From Natronohydrobacter sp. (lineage in GTDB: Bacteria > Pseudomonadota > Alphaproteobacteria > Rhodobacterales > Rhodobacteraceae), in assembly GCA_020832585.1 (NCBI GenBank), contig JAFIEL010000258.1:1-34051 (forward strand): a DNA stretch of 34,051 nucleotides. The letters are read 5' to 3'. Positions 29,917 through 34,051 of the stretch are shown here, piece after piece. The translations under genes were made by a program, and so were the position numbers. Position 1 is the stretch's first letter; each line of letters starts with the position of its first letter. The notes under the pieces were generated by a model that saw only the letters and a list, made by a program, of their open reading frames with translations, searched no databases and had not been told where the DNA came from.

Positions 29917-31149
29917 TCACTTCAGCGCCAAGACCCTGAGATCGCCCAAGAAGCTCTCAAGCGTCAGAATATCCGTTCGGATGCTCGGCGGGAACTTGGC
30001 AATCAGGGGCTCGGGCACCACAAGCTGCACATTGGCCTGCGTCATCTCGCGGAACTGTGCCTCGGATACACCCTCCTGCAAGGTCAGAAGGTGCTTCACC
30101 GGAATCCGGTCTGCCTCGTTGATCACCTGCCGCCAGCGGTCGCGGCATGTGGTCTTGGTGGCGAGCATCCGAAGCCGGGCCTCGGGAAAGCTCGGGTCAC
30201 GATAGGCGGCCTGCGAGGGGAACAGGAAATCGGGGCGTTTGCCGGGCTCCGATTGCGGCCCGTGCTGGAAATCCACACCCTCGCGGAACCGCTCCTCTAG
30301 CAGGATTTCCCGGGTGTGCAGTTCCAGCGAGCGGCCCGAGCGTGCCTTGCGCCGTTGCAGCACGGTTTGCGCACGGGCAATGAAATCGTCCAGAGTCGTG
30401 AATCCTACACGGATCGCCGGAAGCTCTATCGCCTCTTCCACGCTTCGGAAGATTTCAAACTCGCAATCGCGCCGCCGGAGAAGCCGCTTGTCGGGCGGTG
30501 TGCCATGCTCGGGCCGAAGCTCCACCGTCTTGCGCACAATGTCCGCGCCAGTCGGGAACTGTGCCAGCCATGCGGGCGGAATCTCTGACGGTTCCAGCCA
30601 ACACCGGGCGGGCCGGGCCGCAAAGGGCGGGAACAGCCCGGGTTGATCGGGGGACCACATGACAAAGCGCCCGGGTTCCACCGGCCCGAACCGCTCCTCG
30701 GCGATGTCTTCCTCTGTCTCGTGACGGCACACCCACACATGGCACCGGCTTGCCGCGCCGTTCTCGTCCAGCGGAAAGGCGAAGATCGTCAGTGCGCCCG
30801 TGCTCTCCGGGTCCAGAAGCGCCGAGGCACCGCCGCCGAAATTGGTCAGGCGGGTTTCATCCCGGCCGTTCGCCTGCCCCTCGGAACGCTTGGAATTGTA
30901 GTAGATCGCCCGGACCTGCCGCACGTCCATGTGCGAATCTACCGCCAGTTCAAACCAGTGATCGGGGTTCTTCTCGTCCGTCCGGTTGATCGCCGGGAAT
31001 ATGCGGAACAGGAACTCTTTCGGGATATAGGGGCCTGCCTGATGCGTCCGGTTGGCGAGCGTGTCATTGCCGGAAAGCCGCTTCACGCACAGGGCGATGC
31101 CAGGTGCGCAGAACTCGCCGAGCCAATCCGTCAGATCAGATACCGCCAT
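29917..31149 (-). CDS. EcoRII-type restriction endonuclease
   Basis: The 410-residue protein has the size of R.EcoRII (about 404). The C-terminal catalytic domain has the family signature RPDFLFPSQAAY (near 305) followed by LATKTTCRDRWRQVINEADRI (near 330), the PD-(D/E)XK-like core of EcoRII-C. The N-terminal 170 residues correspond to the effector-binding regulatory domain, so the protein is a full two-site enzyme and not the short C-domain form. By family it cuts CC(A/T)GG or a related site. The start MAVSDLTDW at 31149 follows AGGGGGAGCGT. It overlaps vsr by 14 nt. Confidence 0.92.
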   Translation of the reverse strand: MAVSDLTDWLGEFCAPGIALCVKRLSGNDTLANRTHQAGPYIPKEFLFRIFPAINRTDEKNPDHWFELAVDSHMDVRQVRAIYYNSKRSEGQANGRDETRLTNFGGGASALLDPESTGALTIFAFPLDENGAASRCHVWVCRHETEEDIAEERFGPVEPGRFVMWSPDQPGLFPPFAARPARCWLEPSEIPPAWLAQFPTGADIVRKTVELRPEHGTPPDKRLLRRRDCEFEIFRSVEEAIELPAIRVGFTTLDDFIARAQTVLQRRKARSGRSLELHTREILLEERFREGVDFQHGPQSEPGKRPDFLFPSQAAYRDPSFPEARLRMLATKTTCRDRWRQVINEADRIPVKHLLTLQEGVSEAQFREMTQANVQLVVPEPLIAKFPPSIRTDILTLESFLGDLRVLALK

Positions 31150-31603
31150 ACGCTCCCCCTGCAATCTCCTCGCGCGCCGTGCCATTCACGAGCCATTCCG
31201 CCGCGCGGTCAAGAACCGTCTCCGCAGGCAGCCGTCCGCGCCCCTTGAGGGCGCATTCCCAGATCGTCAACACCCGCCAGCCATCGGCCAGAAGCGCCGC
31301 CTCTGCGGCCTTGTCGCGGGCCGCGTTGCCTTCGATCTTCGCGCGCCAGAACTCTTGCCGCGTGGCGGGCAGCCGGAACAGTGGACAGGCGTGCCCGTGC
31401 CAGAAACAGCCGTGAACGAATACCGCCGCGCGGCGGCCCGGGAAAACCAGATCGGGCGAGCCCGGCAAGCGCCTGTCATGCAGCCGGAACCGGAAGCCCC
31501 GCGCATGAAGCCCCCGCCGCAGGATCATTTCCGGCCGCGTGTCCTTCCCCCGGATGCCCGCCATCATCCGGCTTCGGGTTGCGGCGTCCACAACGTCAGC
31601 CAA
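31136..31603 (-). CDS. vsr: Very short patch repair endonuclease Vsr (TTG start)
   Basis: Vsr nicks at T:G mismatches that arise when 5-methylcytosine deaminates. The core reads GSPDLVFPGRRAAVFVHGCFWHGHACPLFRLPATRQEFW, which matches the E. coli Vsr pattern with catalytic Asp and zinc-site His/Cys. The start is a TTG at 31603, giving MADVVDAATRSRMM, which lines up with the E. coli start MADVHDKATRSKNM and gives 155 residues (E. coli 156). The first ATG would cut into the conserved region. The TTG overlaps the methyltransferase stop by 8 nt, so expression is likely by coupling. Confidence 0.93.
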   Translation of the reverse strand: MADVVDAATRSRMMAGIRGKDTRPEMILRRGLHARGFRFRLHDRRLPGSPDLVFPGRRAAVFVHGCFWHGHACPLFRLPATRQEFWRAKIEGNAARDKAAEAALLADGWRVLTIWECALKGRGRLPAETVLDRAAEWLVNGTAREEIAGGAYGGI

Positions 31604-32870
31604 CGAGCGGCAGCCGCCTTTGCAGGTGCGCAGGGTCTTGTGTGGCCTCGGCCGCGATATAGGGCACCATGTGCCGCGCAACGGCTTCGATCACCGGCAC
31701 GGCAACCGAATTGCCGAACTGCTTGTAAGCCTGCGTGTCCGAAACCGGGATTTTGAAGGCCGACTCGCCGGGCTTGTCGAAGCCCATAAGCCGGGCGCAT
31801 TCGCGCGGGGTCAGGCGGCGCGGGTTCTGCCCGTCCCCCCGGTCAATCAGGATTTCGGAGCCGTCCTTGTAATAGCGGGCCGAGAGCGTGCGGGCTACGT
31901 CCCCCGGCCCGACAAGCCCGAAGCCGAAGCCGTTCCCGGCCGCCCGGTGCTTGGCGGCATAGTCTTGCAGATAGCGCCAAAGATGATCGGTCAGGATGAA
32001 CTTCGGATTCACCCGCCCCGTTGCATCGGTATAGTGCTTGTCCGGCCCCTTCTCGCTGCCGTCTTCCGGGTGAAGGATCGCCTTGAGCTTCGGCCCGTTC
32101 AAGGGCGAGGGCACGTCCAGATCGTCAAAGGTGAAATCGCATTCCTCGCGGAAACCGGCGATCAGGATGCGTTCGCGGTGTTGCGGCACATAGCCCTTCG
32201 CATTGATCACGCGCGGCGCGGGGACGTGATAACCAAGCTCGCGCAGGGTCCGCAGGATCACGGCAAAGGTGCGCCCCTTGTCGTGATTCACGAGGTTCTT
32301 CACATTCTCAAGCAGGAACGCCTTCGGCCGGTGCTCGGCGATGATCCGGGCCACATCGAAGAACAGTGTGCCTTGCGTCTCGTCCGCGAAGCCATGCGCC
32401 CGGCCGAGCGCGTTCTTCTTGGACACGCCCGCGATGCTGAAAGGCTGGCACGGGAACCCGGCAAGCAGGAGGTCGTGCGCCGGAATGTCCTTCGCTTCGA
32501 TCTTGGTTATATCCCCGTCAATCTCGTGATCGTCATTCGGAAAGTTGGCGCTATAGGTCAGCTTGGCCCAGCGATCCCATTCCGAGGTGAAGACGCACTT
32601 GCCGCCGAGCGGTTCAAAGCCCCGCCGAATCCCGCCGATTCCTGCGAAGAGGTCGATGAACCGGAAGGCGGGTTGCCCGGCTTCGGCCACGCCTTGCCCG
32701 CGCGCGAGGTCTTCCAGCACCACAAGCGCCGCCTGCCGGGGCGGTGCCTCGCCACGCTCCCAACGATAGAGGGTTGCAGGCGAGTAGCCCACGAGGGGTG
32801 CCAAGGCTTCAACCGATATGCCTGCCCGTTCGCGGAGCCGGGAGAAGTCGGAACGGGATTCATCAAGCAT
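31596..32870 (-). CDS. dcm: Dcm/M.EcoRII-like C5-cytosine methyltransferase with HTH
   Basis: The 424-residue protein begins with an XRE-type helix-turn-helix (RLRERAGISVEALAPLVGYSPATLYRWERGE), which may repress its own operon as in M.EcoRII-type enzymes. The catalytic part has motif I FRFIDLFAGIGGIRRGFE, motif IV AGFPCQPFSIAGVSKKN, motif VI AFLLENVKNL, motif VIII VPQHRERILIAG and motif X FGNSVAVPVIEAVARHM. Neighbouring vsr and an EcoRII-type nuclease predict methylation of the inner C of CCWGG. The start at 32870 follows AGAGGCACACC. It is first in the operon M-V-R. Confidence 0.94.
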   Translation of the reverse strand: MLDESRSDFSRLRERAGISVEALAPLVGYSPATLYRWERGEAPPRQAALVVLEDLARGQGVAEAGQPAFRFIDLFAGIGGIRRGFEPLGGKCVFTSEWDRWAKLTYSANFPNDDHEIDGDITKIEAKDIPAHDLLLAGFPCQPFSIAGVSKKNALGRAHGFADETQGTLFFDVARIIAEHRPKAFLLENVKNLVNHDKGRTFAVILRTLRELGYHVPAPRVINAKGYVPQHRERILIAGFREECDFTFDDLDVPSPLNGPKLKAILHPEDGSEKGPDKHYTDATGRVNPKFILTDHLWRYLQDYAAKHRAAGNGFGFGLVGPGDVARTLSARYYKDGSEILIDRGDGQNPRRLTPRECARLMGFDKPGESAFKIPVSDTQAYKQFGNSVAVPVIEAVARHMVPYIAAEATQDPAHLQRRLPLVG

Positions 32871-33118
32871 GGTGTGCCTCTGGGTCAATTTTTATCATTC
32901 TTGCAGCATCCGACACACGCGCACAAGAACAAAAACGGAATACCTCGCCCCTTGATGCCCCGTTCTGCCTAGGATCGGGTTAACGCCGCACCGGCAACGC
33001 AGCCGCGCCGATCAGTTTTCCGTTTTCGATTTTTCTGCACAGAACGAGGTGCCGGGGCTCCGCGTCCCCCGCACGCCGGGCCACAGGGGAAGGACCCTGC
33101 CGGGGCGCGGAGGGGCGG
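32871..33118. promoter_or_regulatory. Upstream region of the EcoRII-type operon
   Basis: These 248 bp between two minus-strand genes hold the promoter of the restriction-modification operon. The part near 32890-32945 is AT-richer. No exact operator or promoter can be assigned by eye. Confidence 0.4.
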
Positions 33119-33457
33119 TCAGAGCCCCCGGCCGCCCTCGCGCCCCCGCCATGCCAGATCGGCCGCCCATGCCTCGGCCAGAGCCCTGCGGCGGGCCTCG
33201 GCCTCGGGTGCATCCTTGAGCGCTGCCACCTCGGCACGCAGGGCGGCAAGCTCGGCTTGCACGGCCGCCATTTCGGCGGGGTCAATCGCGGGCATGGCGA
33301 GCGCGGGCGAGGCTGCCACGGGCTTCGGTGCGACGGTTGCCGCCTTCTTTCGACGCGGCGCGGGCGATGCCGGTTGTGCGGCCGCTCGCCGCCTCGGCCG
33401 TGCCACGGGGTCGAAAGATCGCAGATCAAACGAGGCGAGATTCGTCGGGTCGTGCAT
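33119..33457 (-). CDS. Small unknown protein with C-terminal coiled coil (112 aa)
   Basis: Start MHDPTNLASFDLRSFDPVARPRRR at 33457 follows AAGGAGAGCCCCC, a strong ribosome binding site. Residues 20-50 are basic and Pro/Ala-rich, probably disordered. Residues 58-105 form a helix with heptad character (AEMAAVQAELAALRAEVAALKDAPEAEARRRALAEAW). No family is recognised. Long open frames on both strands overlap here because of GC richness, but only this one has a good start. Confidence 0.58.
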   Translation of the reverse strand: MHDPTNLASFDLRSFDPVARPRRRAAAQPASPAPRRKKAATVAPKPVAASPALAMPAIDPAEMAAVQAELAALRAEVAALKDAPEAEARRRALAEAWAADLAWRGREGGRGL

Positions 33458-34051
33458 GGGGGCTCTCCTTCTGTGATCATCGCCGGGAAACCGGCTTGAG
33501 GTCGTGAATCGGGCGGGCGGCAGGGGCGGCCCGCATGGGCTGGAATCCGTTGGCGCGGATCGGCCGGGCCGGGTTGACCGGCACCAGATCGCAAGACGGG
33601 AAGCGCGGTGCCGGGGAACAGGAGGCGCGGCGGGTCCAAGCTGCGGCAGGGACGGCAAGCGCACGGTTTGATCCCCGGGCGGTGCGGGTGCCGGGTGAAC
33701 GGGCACGGCCGCCAGCGGGGAGCCGATGCGCCGCCGCGACACGGGCGGCCGGGCCAGTGTGCGGCCGGTTGCCCCGGCTCTGTGTGCCAAGGGTTGAAGG
33801 TCGCTCCGGGTCCCTCCTGCCGGGGGGCTCGCCCGGGGGGTGCGCGGAGCCCCGGTTCTCCACAGTTCTCGGAGTCGCCATAGCGCATCTTTTCGGGAAT
33901 TTTCCCGAGGCGGGCGAAGCCCCATCTTTTTGCCATTGGCGGCGCGTTGCGGCACAAGCCATTCATGCAGGCATCGCGGAGCCGGAAAGCCGGAAACCCC
34001 TTAACAGGTCGCTGAAATAGTCCCCGAGCCGGAACGCTGTCCCTTCATTTG
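33458..34051. other. GC-rich window end, no convincing gene
   Basis: About 590 bp in which several long frames overlap on both strands; none has a strong ribosome binding site with protein-like composition. A perfect palindrome TCGGGAA-TT-TTCCCGA lies at 33893-33908. A minus-strand frame starting MAKRWGFARLGKIPEKM near 33937 is the only one with a protein-like start, but it degenerates into Pro/Arg-rich sequence. Confidence 0.45.

Overview
The window reads as alphaproteobacterial chromosome, most likely Rhodobacteraceae/Paracoccaceae. The grounds are gene content: the serA-serC//serB arrangement, olsB-olsA ornithine-lipid genes, a ChpT-type histidine phosphotransferase next to a DUF3553 gene, CtaA heme A synthase and a TrmJ/SpoU methyltransferase. 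A genus cannot be fixed from the sequence alone.

Region 1 (1-14372) is ordinary core genome. It holds serine biosynthesis (serA partial, serC, serB), an M20 amidohydrolase, a glycine-zipper lipoprotein, chpT, a DUF3553 gene, olsBA, a ThiE-like gene, trmJ, a membrane-anchored metallopeptidase candidate, ctaA, an M32 carboxypeptidase, an EnvZ-like kinase, an MBL-fold hydrolase and tRNA-Asn(GTT). Spacing is tight, with ATGA overlaps and overlapping convergent ends.

Region 2 (14326-28155) is a 13.8-kb integrated element in the 3' end of tRNA-Asn. It is bounded by a perfect 51-bp direct repeat: attL completes the tRNA and attR is a truncated 3' copy. From attR inward, nearly everything is on the minus strand: HNH nuclease, tyrosine integrase, AlpA-like regulator, an unknown gene, a small HTH protein, a PrimPol-helicase replication protein, a non-coding AAGCGTCATC iteron region (probable origin), then a packaging-type operon with a small-terminase-like protein. 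Further left are a coiled-coil gene pair, a second HNH nuclease, several unknown genes and a convergent C5-methyltransferase/putative restriction endonuclease pair. There is integrase, replication and TerS but no large terminase, portal, capsid, tail or lysis gene. That is the layout of a phage satellite (PICI-like) rather than a prophage. Three copies of a 44-bp two-palindrome repeat lie at control positions in the element and look like operators for an unidentified regulator.

Region 3 (28156-34051) lies beyond attR. It starts with the displaced terminator of tRNA-Asn. Next comes an AT-richer, translationally coupled pair of unrecognised genes, then a complete EcoRII-type restriction-modification operon (Dcm-like methyltransferase, Vsr, EcoRII-like endonuclease) with overlapping genes and a TTG start for vsr. 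The right end has one small unknown gene and about 600 bp of GC-rich sequence with no convincing gene.

The strongest leads for something undescribed are the satellite with its 44-bp repeats and iteron origin, its two HNH paralogues and coiled-coil cassette, and the unknown two-gene module next to the EcoRII-type operon.
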